64,000 nucleotides of DNA from Proteles cristata cristata. Taxonomy: Eukaryota; Chordata; Mammalia; Carnivora; Hyaenidae. The position numbers and the translations under genes were made by a program. The notes under the pieces were generated by a model. It searched no databases and had not been told where the DNA came from. It saw nothing but the letters and a program-made list of their open reading frames with translations. The stretch lies in contig JAESUZ010001057.1 of the NCBI GenBank assembly GCA_017311185.1, forward strand, positions 248,001 to 312,000, given 5' to 3'. This document shows, in pieces, positions 32,695 to 42,760 of this stretch (position 1 is the first letter of the stretch; each line of letters begins with the position of its first letter).

Positions 32695-33130
32695 TTTTTC
32701 CTTAAATAGTTTATTGTCAAGTTTGCTTACATATAACACCCAATGCTCATCCCAACAAGTGCCCTCCTCCATGCCCATCACCCCCCTTCCCCTCTCCTCT
32801 ACCCCTATCAGCCCTCAGTTTGTTCTCAGCATTCAAGAGTCTTTCACGGTTTGCCTCCCTCCCTCTCCCTAACTATTTTTCCCCTTCTTCTCCCCCATGG
32901 TCCTCTGTTAACTTCTTCCGAATCCACCTATACGTGCAAACATATGGTATCTGTCCTTCTTTGCCTGAATTATTTCACTCAGCATAACACCCTCAAGTTC
33001 CATCCATGTTACTACACATGGCCAGATTTCATTCTTTCTCATTGCCATGTAGTATTCCATTGTATAGATAAACCACATCTTCTTGATCCATTCATCAGCT
33101 GATGGACACTTAGGCTCTTTCCATGTTTTG
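32695..33130 (-). mobile_element. L1 3' end, antisense, nested in the older L1
   Basis: The TSD taagcagatcagattt is exact at 32679-32694 and 33131-33146. It starts with poly-T and reads as the reverse complement of the young L1 3' UTR (tagtttattgtcaagtttgc, ccaacaagtgccctcctcc, tttcactcagcataacacc). It is 5'-truncated to about 430 bp, a typical incomplete L1 insertion. Confidence 0.95.
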
Positions 33131-33378
33131 TAAGCAGATCAGATTTAAATGCAAACAATGAAAGCATGCAAGTACTAGAAGAAAAGATAGTTCTTTTATA
33201 ACCTAAGAGTGAGAAACACTCAAAATCCATAAATGAAGATAAGGCTGATAAATCGGACTACTTAAAACTTTTTAAAAGAAACAAAAACCATAAATGAAGA
33301 GACAAATCACAAAATTGTGAGAAACTATCTGCAATTTATAGAAAAGACTAACATCCCTAATGTAAAAAGAGTTCCTAA

Positions 33379-33593
33379 GGGGCACCTGGGTGGCTTAGTC
33401 AGTTAATCGTCCGACTTTCGCTTAGGTCATGATCTCGCGGTTCGTGGGTTCGAGCCCCGCGTCGGGCTCTGTGCTGACTTCCAGCTCAGAGCCTGGAGCC
33501 TGTTTCAGAGTCTGTATCTCCCTCTCTCTCTGACCCTCCCCTGCTCACGCTGTCTCTCTCTCTCCTAGAAATAAATAAAAATATTAAAAAAAA
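33379..33593 (+). mobile_element. felid CAN-SINE, young type, in L1
   Basis: The TSD aaaaagagttcctaa lies at 33364-33378 and 33594-33608. It has complete young-type diagnostics and intact CpGs. Confidence 0.95.
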
Positions 33594-34616
33594 AAAAAGA
33601 GTTCCTAAAAACTGAGAAGGAAAAAGAAATAAATGTGCCCTCCTCTCTCCCCAAAAATAAAGGCAGGTGGTTCAAAAGAAACGAGAGGCAAACAGCTCTT
33701 AAAAATATGCAGAGAATACTTAGTCTCACAATAAGAAATTAAAAGTGCATTTAGATACCGTTGCTCATCTATCACATTGCCAACACAATGTATTGGCAAG
33801 GCTGTAGGGAGATAGGCAATTTTGTACATTGCTGGTGGGAATTCTTTACAACCTATGGAAGGAACACTTAATAAATTTACATATGCATTGGCAACATCTA
33901 ACAAATTTGTATAAGCTTTAGCCTCTGACTCAGCAATGTTATTTGTAATTATTTGTAACAGTAAAAGATTGGAAACATATGTCTGTCAATAAGGGACCAA
34001 CTGAATAAACCACGTTCACACACTGAAGTACTGTGAATCCTAAAAAAGAATGCAAAAAATCTCTATGATATGGAAGGATTTTTTCCAAGATATTTTATTA
34101 AGTGGGGGAGCAAAATGTAGGAAGAGTATATAGCGTGTGCTACCTTCTATATAAGAAAGGATGGGAAATACGAATGAATATACATATTTGCTTATTTTTG
34201 CAAAAGAAATGGCAGAAGAAGAAATCTCAAACTTATGAAGATGAACACCTACAAGGGATGGGGGGTGATGACGCAGAAAGGACAGAGCTGGGCTTTTCAG
34301 GTTAGCCCTCTTTATATAGTTCTCAGTTTTGAACAAAGCAAATGTTTCACATGTTTACCAAACAATCTCAAACAGGGAAAGCAAACTGTAATTACACAAA
34401 ACAAAAACCACTAAATATACTTCAAATTAATAGCATAACCACACAGACAAAATAATTTCAGGTAACTTTGGAACACACTATCCTGTACATCCTTGGCAGT
34501 GTATAGTCTGAGGCAAAAAAAAAAAAAATTAATCTGAAATTTCACTGTCGTGTTTATTGTCTGTGCCAATTTGAAACTAATTTAAGCATGGTAGAATGGA
34601 GAAAATAAGTAAATAT

Positions 34617-34694
34617 ATCTTTTTAATATTTATTTATCTTGAAAGAGAGAGTATGAGAGAGGGAGAGAAGGGCAGAGAGAGAGGGAGAGAGGGG

Positions 34695-34742
<48 letters not shown>

Positions 34743-34869
34743 CCCAAGCAGGCTCCAAGCTATCAGAAGAGAGCCCTGATGCGGGGCTCAAACTCACAAA
34801 CCGTGGGATCATGACCTCAGCAGAAATCAGGAGTCGACATTCAACTGACTGAGCCAAGCAGGCACCACG
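34617..34869 (-). mobile_element. felid CAN-SINE, minus strand, expanded (GA)n
   Basis: The TSD aaataagtaaatat lies at 34603-34616 and 34870-34883. The CT tract of the SINE has grown to about 45 bases of pure (GA)n on plus at 34696-34740. Confidence 0.94.
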
Positions 34870-34883
34870 AAATAAGTAAATAT

Positions 34884-35312
34884 ATTAATGTCATTAGGAA
34901 CCAAGGTATCTCAGTAAGAGAAAGAGACAAAAATATAAAGTCAAATAAAAACACAAAATCAGAACTTTGATTCTCTCAGTTACTTTGAAAAACATGTTTT
35001 CTTTTCCTAAAATGTACTATGTTCAGTGTGCCATAAATGTGGGAAGAAACAAAACACTGAAATGTTGAGGAAGGCAGTAAGTCTGGCAGTGAGAGCTGTG
35101 GGGAGAAGAGAAGGAACGGGGGTGCCCGTGCTCCAAAGCTGGGGGGGGGGGGACAAGGAGGAGCAGTGGGGTCAGGTGTTTTAGGACTGAAAGAAAGGAA
35201 AGAACGAAAATCTAAGCTAGAGAGGCAGAACGCTGACAGGACAAATACAAGCAAAAATAGCGTGTGGACCTGGGTCATGAAGACTCCCGAATCCCGATGA
35301 AAGATTAGCTGT
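34884..35312. other. single-copy DNA with a G run
   Basis: No repeat family recognised. A 12-base G run lies at 35141-35152. The minus-strand frame at 34976-35278 (100 codons) is low-complexity and proline-rich, with no known domain. Confidence 0.45.
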
Positions 35313-35327
35313 AGAAAGATGGTTCTC

Positions 35328-35546
35328 GGGGCGCCTGGGTGGCTTAGTCGGTTAAGCGTCCGACTTTCGCTTAGGTCATGATCTAGCGGTTCGTGGGTTC
35401 GAGCCCCGCGTCGGGCTCTGTGCTGACTGCCAGCTCAGAGCCTGGAGCCTGTTTCAGTCTGTGACTCCCTCTCTCTCTGACCCTCCCCTGCTCACGCTGT
35501 CTCTCTCTCTCCTAGAAATAAATAAAAAGAAAAAAAGAAAAAAAAA
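35328..35546 (+). mobile_element. felid CAN-SINE, young type
   Basis: The TSD agaaagatggttctc is exact at 35313-35327 and 35547-35561. The body is almost free of CpG decay, among the youngest copies here. Confidence 0.96.
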
Positions 35547-35561
35547 AGAAAGATGGTTCTC

Positions 35562-36360
35562 ACCTGGAGAATGGAGATGACGTGGGCAGGTGAAGACAGG
35601 AAGTGCAGAACGTATCTGAAGGTGCTCATCCAGCTAGCCCCAGTCAGCCCTATAAGCTACGGGGCTAGATATCTAGAGGGAGCCAAAGACAGGCGAACAC
35701 ACCACCACCACTATGCTGTTTGTGCTTTAAGGGCTCTGCTAGAAAGTGCAATGGGACCACAGAAAAGGGGCATCAGACACAAGCCAGAGGTTCAGGTTCC
35801 AAATTTTGAGGGTGAGGAGGCAGAGGTTGAGGATCTATGACAGACTGTGTCCAGACACGGAGGTCTAGAAAGGCAGGACCTATTAGGAGACAGCAGGTCA
35901 GAGGGGATACAGGGGGGCGGTCAGATGCGAAAGGCCTGAGAGGTTTGAACTCTACCCTGGGGTCTGTGGAAGGCTGCTGAGGATTTTAAACAGCTGAATG
36001 AAATAATAAGACGTGGCTTTTAGAAGTGTTGAACAGCAAGTTGGGAGGCACACAACCATGGCTAGCACCCCTTCAGCCGGATGACTAAGGCAGCAGAGAG
36101 AGAACAGAATCTAGAGTGTTCGTGGAGTTGAACCGGTGGGGGGGGGCGGGGGGGAGAAGGGGGCAGGATTAAGAGTGAGGGCAGGAGGCAGGGCTGAGAC
36201 AGGGGGAGGAGCCTGGACAGTCCTGACCACCACTGACAACCAGCGGTGGGAACCAGGCATCTGTGCCCATTTAATTCTGGAATAGGAGACAATTTTGGTG
36301 CCTGGGGGCAAGACTTTGCAGGAGCTTTGAAGTCTCTTCCAATCTTAGTATTGACTGGAT
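35562..36360. other. single-copy DNA with a G-rich tract
   Basis: No repeat or gene recognised. Position 36137-36165 is G-rich (ggtgggggggggcgggggg), a candidate quadruplex. The plus frame 35553-35840 starts in the SINE duplication and has no known domain. Confidence 0.4.
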
Positions 36361-36600
36361 GGGGCACCTGGGTGGCTCAGTCGGTTAAGCGTCCGACTTC
36401 AACTCAGGTCATGATCTCGCAGTTCGTGGGTTCAAGCCCCACATCGGGCTCTGTGCTGACAGCCAGCTCAGGACCTGGAGGCTGTTTCAGATTCTATATC
36501 TCCTTTCTCTAAATTTCCCCTGCTCATGCTGTCTCTCTCTCTCTCAGAAATAAATAAAACATCTAAAAAAAGAGCTCTTTAAAAAATAAAATAAAATAAA
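36361..36600 (+). mobile_element. felid CAN-SINE, intermediate type
   Basis: The head is ggggcacctgggtggctcagtcgg, with gacagccagctcag in the middle and agaaataaataaaacatc at the end. An (AAAAT)n-like extension runs from 36574 to about 36608. Confidence 0.92.
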
Positions 36601-36607
36601 TAAAATA

Positions 36608-37124
36608 TCAACTGGACTCCCAGCTATTGGCTCAGACTGACCCAATCAAAGCTTAGGTCATGATGCCACCCTGTGGGTGAATAAATGACATGTCTCTAGA
36701 AGTGGGTCAAGCTATGAGGGCTAGAGACTGCTAAGCAGAAAGGGCATCAGAAACCAATGAGCTGAGGTTTAGACTAGCCCAGGATAAAGCTGGAGAGGCA
36801 AGATACCAGGAATACATCTACCATAATGAGTCTACCCACCGATTGGCTTCTTCAGGCTCACAGAGTCTTTATCACTTTTTTGACAAATCCGGCTGTTGGC
36901 TAGCAGTAAGAGATCAGCGAGCGATAGAAGGGTTGTTTTCTCAGCAAAAAACAATCTGTAAACCGGCCTAAGAACAAACAGACTCCAAAGCTGACTGTGG
37001 GAGTAGGGGAGGTTCTAAATGGAGGAAAAATAGTGGAGAAGGGGACAGAGGAGTGTAATAGAACATACAAATTCCTAACGGGAATTAACTCCTGAGCCCT
37101 TCACCAGAACTGGCAAATTGTTGA
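36608..37124. other. single-copy DNA
   Basis: No recognised repeat or gene. Confidence 0.45.
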
Positions 37125-37467
37125 GTGCTACGGACTGAATGTTGCCCCTCCAAATCCATATGTTGAAGCCCTCACCACCAATGTAATAGTATTAGGAAGT
37201 GGGGACTTTGAAACATAGTTAGCTCTCGATCAGATCATGAGGGTGAGGCCTTCGTGATAGCAATAGTGCCCTTACAGGAAAAGAGAGAGAACAGCCATGG
37301 GAGCACACAGCAAACAGGTGCTGTCTACAAGCTGGAAGTGGACTCTCACCAGGAATCAAGTCTGCCAGCACTGTGATCCTGAATTTCTCAGCCTCCAGAA
37401 CTTTCTGTTGTATAAGCCACCCAGTCTGTGGTTATTTTTGCTACAGCAAAATCAGAGCTGAATAAGC
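37125..37467 (+). mobile_element. MLT1-like LTR (MaLR), plus strand
   Basis: It has the same layout as 30508-30848 but is more diverged: gtgctacggactgaatgttg, gatcagatcatgagggtg, gtgcccttacaggaaaag, cagcctccagaactttctg, aagccacccagtctgtgg and cagagctgaataagca. The polyadenylation-signal segment is deleted. It is a solo LTR. Confidence 0.82.
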
Positions 37468-37730
37468 ATCTTATTATGTAGGGCAGTCAAGGAGGTCACT
37501 CCAAGCAGAGTAACAGTTTATGTACATGGCTTTAAAAATTACTTTCCCAAAAGGCTTGCTGTGATTTTTTTATTGGGTTTCTGTGGGTTCTCAAGACAGA
37601 GGATTTATTTAGGACACATATCCGTAATTAGTGCTAATCTAAGCTCATTAATCCAGTGGTAACAATTAAATAAGAGACTAGACCAAAATGTCAGTAACCA
37701 ATCAGCTTGACAGTCCTCTGGCAGCCCTTT

Positions 37731-37928
37731 TTTCTTTTTAATATTTATTTATTTTTGAGAGAGAGAGACCACGAGCGGGGGAGGATCAGAGAGAGAGAGA
37801 ATCTGAAGTAAGCCCCAGGCTCTGAGCTGTCAGCACAAAACCCGATGTAGGGCTTGAACCCACAGACTGAGAGATCATGACCTGAGCCTACGTCAAACGC
37901 TAAACTGACTGAACAACCCAGGTGCCCC
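37731..37928 (-). mobile_element. felid CAN-SINE, old type, minus strand
   Basis: It starts on plus with ctttttaatatttatttattttt and ends gaacaacccaggtgcccc. The A-box area is decayed (gactgaacaaccc). Confidence 0.91.
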
Positions 37929-38314
37929 ACCCTGCAGCCATTAAGTGCTGGGGCTGCCTGGACACTGTGCATACCAGAAGAGGAAGAGGGCCCAGGCCCG
38001 AGTCTCTCCCTCTTCAGACACTTGACCTTCACGGGAGTCACCCGTCTTCAGCCAGAGAGCAGGTCCAGCTTCAGAAGAGGGTCTGACTACATAGAAAATG
38101 GAGAATGAGCTTGATACTGAAGTTAAGAGTTCCTCAAATCAGCACCTTAGCCCTACAAAATATTTTATGAGACATCCAAGATTCCAAACTACTATATAGA
38201 CATTCCCCTCTTTATTTCATAAAATAGCAGCACTGATTATTTTGCAAGTTAAAAAAAAAAGGTAAAGGACCCTTTGGTGAGCTTTTTATTTTGCAGTTTT
38301 AGAACCCATAATTT
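37929..38314. other. single-copy DNA
   Basis: No recognised repeat or gene. Confidence 0.45.
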
Positions 38315-38368
38315 TTCTTTCTTTTCTTTCTTCCTTCCTTTCTTTCTTTCTTTCTTTTCTTTCTTTCT
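38315..38368 (+). repeat. (TTTC)n microsatellite
   Basis: Pyrimidine repeat derived from the reversed A-rich tail of the adjoining minus-strand SINE. Confidence 0.85.
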
Positions 38369-38566
38369 ATTTTTAAAAAGAGAGCAAGAGCATGAGCAGG
38401 GAAAGGGGGCAGAGGAAGAGAGAGAGAAAAAGAGAGAGAAAACCTCAAGTAGACTCCATGCTCAGTGCAGAGTCTGATGCAGGGCTCAATCCCATGACCC
38501 TGGGATCATGACCCGAGCCGAAATCAAGAGTCAGATGCTTAATTGACTGAGCCACCCAAGTGCCCC
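38369..38566 (-). mobile_element. felid CAN-SINE, old variant, minus strand
   Basis: The plus strand ends gactgagccacccaagtgcccc. The body has gcagagtctgatgcagggctc and the extra 'atcaagagtc' of the variant seen at 3477 and 19165. Confidence 0.9.
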
Positions 38567-39244
38567 TAAATTTTTACTTTAAATAGCTCTGTCATGGGTG
38601 TTTCCAAAAATACATGGTTTGGAGAAACTAAAAATACTCAATGCCTTTCCTCCATAAAACTGTTTGGGGGGCGGGGGGGGCCGGGGAATGTGGATCCTTT
38701 GATCTGGAGTCTCAGGCACTCCTCAGTTGAAGCCATGAGAAGCTGTAGCAAGCCCCTCATGTGACATCTGCATCACGCTGTGGAGAAGGAACAGCTCTGT
38801 CATAATGTCAACTTCTGGCAGTCTCTTGGCTCTCAGAGGTCCAGCCTTGAGCCATCAATCCTCCCAGACAGAAGCCACGTGTCACATGTTATTTTGCAGA
38901 GCAAGCCTGCACAGCCAACCTGTATTTCTCCGTCCATTCTCCTTTCTCTTCCCTCACCTCCACTGCCCCCATCTCTTCTTCCTTTTTGATCCCTTCCTTC
39001 TTTTATTAGTTCATCAGATTATCAAATCAATTATTCTCCAACATCCCACTGCCTCCCTGTAATGGCACATGAATAATCCTTCACTCCAATTACATTCAAT
39101 TCTCAGAGGTGTTCCCCATCACATCTTCAAATGTTGTCTCCAAACAGCATGAATGCATTGAAAAAAAAAAAGTACACATTATAGACCTATGATTAACAAA
39201 TGAGTAGTGTATCTAGAAGTCTTGTGAGATTATTAGGAGGCACA
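38567..39244. other. single-copy DNA with a G-rich tract
   Basis: No repeat recognised. Position 38664-38690 (ggggggcgggggggg then ccgggg) is a candidate quadruplex. Confidence 0.45.
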
Positions 39245-39455
39245 TTAGTCACTTTGGACTACTGTTAACAAAGTAACAAATTATCACACACTTAGTGGCT
39301 TAAAATGACACAAACTTATTCTCTCACAGTTCTAGAAACCAGAAATCCAAAATCAGTTTCACCGGGCTACAGTTAAGGTATCAGTGGGGCTCATTTCTTC
39401 AGAAACTCTAGGGAAGGATGTTTCCCCACCTTTCTAGCAGCTGGAGGTTTCCTGT
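39245..39455 (-). mobile_element. MaLR/MLT-like LTR fragment, minus orientation
   Basis: The plus strand reads ttagtcactttggactactg, cttagtggcttaaaatgac and ctcacagttctagaaacc, which is the reverse complement of a MaLR-type LTR 3' end. It is cut by a SINE at 39457. Confidence 0.6.
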
Positions 39456-39456
39456 A

Positions 39457-39652
39457 TTTTTTTTATGTTTATATTTATTTTGAGAGAGAGAGCAGGCATG
39501 TAAGTAGGGAGGGGCAGAAAGAGAATCCCAAGCAGGCTATGTGCTATCAGTGCAGAGCCCAAAGTGGGGCTTGAACTCAAGATCCATGAAATCATGACCT
39601 GAGCTGAAATCAAGAGTCTGACACTTAACCAACTGAGCCACCCAGGTGTCCC
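39457..39652 (-). mobile_element. felid CAN-SINE, old variant, minus strand
   Basis: It begins tttttttatgtttatatttatttt and ends gagccacccaggtgtccc. It sits between two LTR-like segments of opposite orientation. Confidence 0.91.
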
Positions 39653-39816
39653 AGCTGACATCTTGATTGTATCCTGATGAGACCCTTAACAGAGGACCCA
39701 GCTGACCGGTGCCCAGCCGGGATCCTGAATCACAAAAACTGGAAGGTACAAAAATATGTTGTTTTAAGATGCTATGTTCTTGGCAATTTGTTAAGCAGTA
39801 CTAGAAAACTAAGACC
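39653..39816 (+). mobile_element. LTR-like 3' end, plus orientation
   Basis: gacatcttgattgtatcctg, gttgttttaagatgctatg and ttgttaagcagtactagaaaactaagac resemble a MaLR-type LTR 3' end. It is inverted relative to 39245-39455 and partly complementary to it. Confidence 0.55.
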
Positions 39817-40038
39817 GTTGGCAAATGTGGAATTTGAACAGGCAGTTACATGGAGAGACACTGAGAGGGTCAACAAACTATTTGAAATCCTATGAAAATT
39901 TTAGAGTGCTTGTGAACATGTGTATTTAACTAAGGAATGGGTCCATAACTTGCATTAGATTCTCAATGAGCCAGTGGCCCATGCAAATGAAGAACACTAA
40001 ATCAGAGGTCCAATGAAGCAGTCAACAAATAATTTTTT

Positions 40039-40256
40039 TTCTGAATTTTTTAAACTTATTTTTGAGAGAGAGAGAGACAGAGACAGTATGAGCATGAGCA
40101 GGGGAGGGGCAGAGAGAGATGGAAACATAGACTCTGAAGCAGGCTCCAGGCTCTGAGCTGTCATCACAGAACCCTATGCAGGGCTTGAACTCATGAACTG
40201 CAAAATCATGACCTGAGCCAAAGTCGGCCGCTTAACCTACAGCCACCTAGGTGCCC
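40039..40256 (-). mobile_element. felid CAN-SINE, old type, minus strand
   Basis: The TSD caacaaataatttttt is exact at 40023-40038 and 40257-40272. The head is degraded (ctacagccacctaggtgcccc). Confidence 0.95.
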
Positions 40257-40551
40257 CAACAAATAATTTTTTGAAATGTTTCTTTTGAGATCCACATCTG
40301 GTACAATATCAAAGAGTAGGGAGATTCTATAAAGAAAAGGGGACTAATAAATGATTCTTCGTGAATATTCTTCCATCTCTCACTACACAGAGTGAGGTGG
40401 AGAGTGGAGATGTAGCAGTATATTTTATTACAAAGTATTTCTGTAGGAAAAAATAAGGCATCATGTCTGTCCTCCAATATGGGTCTCACTGCCTTTAACA
40501 GTACCAGTACACAACAGGCAGTGCCCACCACGTGCTAAAGTTACCTTCCTC

Positions 40552-40983
40552 GGGGAGCCTGGGTGGCCCAGTAGGTTAAGCGTATGACTTGATTTTGGCT
40601 CAGGTCATGATCGTGGGTTCAAGCCCTGTATCTAGCTCTGCGCTGACAGTGTAGAGCCTGCTTGGGATTCTCTAACTCCCCTGTTCTTTCTCTCTCTCAA
40701 AAATAAACTAAAACATTTTTTTTAATATTTTTATTTATTTCTAGAAGAGAGAGAGAGAGAGAGAGAGAGAGACAGCATGAGCAGGGGAGGGTCAGAGAGA
40801 GAGGGAGTCACAGACTGAAACAGGCTCCAGGCTCTGAGCTGGCAGTCAGCACAGAGCCCAACGCGGGGCTCGAACCCACGAACCGAGAGATCATGACCTA
40901 AGCGAAAGTCAGACGCTTAACCGACTAAGCCACCCAGGCGCCCCACAAATAAACTAAAACATTTAAAAAACTAAAAACAAAAT
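40552..40983 (+). mobile_element. felid CAN-SINE, old variant, split by an opposite SINE
   Basis: The outer TSD aaagttaccttcc lies at 40537-40549 and 40984-40996. Its body is at 40552-40718 and the rest of its A-rich tail at 40947-40983. A young-type minus-strand SINE sits in the tail. Confidence 0.92.
40719..40946 (-). mobile_element. felid CAN-SINE, young type, minus, nested
   Basis: The TSD aaataaactaaaacattt lies at about 40701-40718 and about 40948-40965, made from the host SINE's tail. It ends on plus as gactaagccacccaggcgcccc with young-type marks (gacctaagcgaaagtc). Confidence 0.94.
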
Positions 40984-40996
40984 AAAGTTACCTTCC

Positions 40997-41424
40997 CCAA
41001 CTGTCATCTTGACCTCATGCCCCTGCCCCCTTCCCTAACACTCCACTGCAGTTCTTTGTGGTTCTACAGATAAATGCTTCAAAATCCTTCTGCAAGCTTC
41101 CCTGAATGACTTCAAAGTCCTCTCCCTTCATCTCAAGAGTATCTGCACAAACTCTCTTCCACTCATTCAGATGCCTGCTGAAGTGACACATTTTTATTCT
41201 GTGACTTACTAGCAATGAAAAGTCAGCCTGCCTGGGAATCTAACCTAGACTGCTTTGAATGCAAGGCGCCTATATTCATCTAATGTCAACACCCTGCTAT
41301 GTACTAATCCCTACTGAGTGATCCAAAAGCTAAAATGAGAAGACACTCAGAATTAAACTCCGGATTAGCATCGCAAATGACACTGCTGTTGAATGGACAA
41401 GGGCTAATGAAGCTACAATTATTT
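40997..41424. other. mostly single-copy DNA, possible L2 traces
   Basis: cagatgcctgctgaagtgacac near 41170 faintly resembles the L2 LINE 3' region. Support is too weak to bound an element. Confidence 0.35.
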
Positions 41425-41505
41425 TCTTCAATTCAATACTTATTTCCCGAGCACTTGCAAATATGCAGTCCACGGAGTCAGGCTCTGTGGAGAATACAAA
41501 GACTC
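41425..41505. mobile_element. possible L2/MIR fragment
   Basis: acttatttcccgagcacttgc followed by tcaggctctgtggagaatacaaagac follows the 'gagcacctactatgtgcc ... gatacaaagat' pattern shared by ancient mammalian repeats. Confidence 0.4.
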
Positions 41506-41548
41506 TTAAAGCAAGTGTGTTACATTCCCAAGGTTAGAATACAACAGT

Positions 41549-41751
41549 GGGGGTACCTGGGTGGCTCAGGCAGTTAAGCATCTGACTCTTGATTTCGGCT
41601 CAAGTCATGATCTCACAGTTCATGAAATCAAGCTCCACATTAGGCTCCACAATGACAGGGAAGAGCCCGCTTGGGATTTTGTCTTCTCGTTCCCTCTCTC
41701 TTTGCCCCTCCCCCACTCATGCACCCTCCTTCTCAAAATTAACTTAAAAGA
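41549..41751 (+). mobile_element. felid CAN-SINE, old variant
   Basis: The head is gggggtacctgggtggctcagg, then the 'gactcttgatttcggctc' variant. The tail aaaattaacttaaaagaaaaa hosts the next SINE. Confidence 0.9.
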
Positions 41752-41764
41752 AAAAAAGAATGTG

Positions 41765-41993
41765 GGGGCGCCTGGGTGGCTCAGTCAGTTAAGCATCCGC
41801 CTTTGGCTTAGGTCATGATTTCATGGATTGTGGGTTTGAGACCTGCGTCAGGCTCTGTGCTGACAGCTCAGAGCCTGGAGCCTGCTTCAGATTCTGTATC
41901 TCCCTCTCTCTGACCCTCCCCTGCTCATGCTGTCTCTCTCTCTCTCTCTCTCTCTCTAAGAAATAAATTTAAAAAAAACATTAAAAATTAAAA
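41765..41993 (+). mobile_element. felid CAN-SINE, intermediate type
   Basis: The TSD aaaaaagaatgtg lies at 41752-41764 and 41994-42006. The head is ggggcgcctgggtggctcagtcag. It landed at the tail of the preceding copy. Confidence 0.94.
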
Positions 41994-42006
41994 AAAAAAG
42001 AATGTG

Positions 42007-42539
42007 ATAGTGGCAGAGGCATGAAAACAACTAAGCTGTCTTAAGGCAGGAAGAAATGCATTGTATAATAGAGATACAAACAACATTATGGGAGAAAGGA
42101 AAAGGTATGAAATGTGACTTCGTGGGCCTTGACGAATGAGTACATGAGGACAGATAGAATTTTCATTCCAAACTGAAGGTGGATGCAAAGGCAGAGGGAA
42201 AGCTCAAAGTGCATGGTATACGTAGAGGGTGAGACCGCAGAGAGGGGGAAGCATAAGCTGACAACTGGGCAAAATAGGACATGAACTTGGCAAGGGAGGA
42301 GAAAAACCGACTGTAAGAGGTCATAACAGACAGACTTCATGTAGGTAATGAAATGCCAGGAAAGGGCTTCTACTGTGTTATTGTTGTTGCTGCTGCGATT
42401 GTATGCGTGTTTAACCCATGAGAGTTATAGAATCCAAAAAGTGCTTTAAGAAGGAAAATCTGACAACAGTAGGGAAGATGGTCTGTGGAAGCAAAAGGTC
42501 AGAGAACTAAAACCAGTTAGGAATCCATGCCAGTGGTGC
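42007..42539. other. single-copy DNA
   Basis: Only a short (TTG/CTG)-like run near 42380 stands out. No gene recognised. Confidence 0.45.
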
Positions 42540-42760
42540 AGGTTCTGATAGCTAACACTGATTTCATCCTGGTCACTATACTTGTAATATCTCATTTAAT
42601 CTCAAGACAGTCTCACAAGGTACACACTAATACTAACCTCTCACTTTCTGGTTGAGAAAGATGAGGCTTTGAAAAGCTAAGTAACTTGCCTAAGGTCATA
42701 AAGCCAGTGGATGGACAATACCAGGTTCCTAAATCAGGCCGGACTCCTGAGCCCCAGTTT
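42540..42760 (+). mobile_element. MIR element
   Basis: atctcatttaatctcaagac, gagaaagatgaggctttga, agtaacttgcctaaggtcat, aagccagtggatgg and ctcctgagcccc follow the MIR consensus along about 200 bases. Confidence 0.85.

Larger units (their letters stand above)
32510..34335 (+). mobile_element. old L1 (L1M-like) ORF2 end and 3' part
   Basis: It follows the L1M order: gacc-aagtatatttggaaatt, gcagatcagatttaaatgc, gtactagaagaaaagatag, ttcttttataaccta, gctgataaatcggac, ggcaaggctgtagggag, gtacattgctggtggg, gattggaaacatatgtctg, gatattttattaagtg and gcttatttttgcaaaagaa. An antisense L1 tail (32695-33130) and a SINE (33379-33593) split it. No open frame survives. Confidence 0.85.

Noticed and set aside
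34976..35278. Minus-strand 100-codon proline-rich frame
   Set aside because: It is driven by a poly-G/purine tract on the plus strand; low complexity.
35553..35840. Plus-strand 95-codon frame
   Set aside because: Its start lies in the TSD of a SINE and the product shows no motif.
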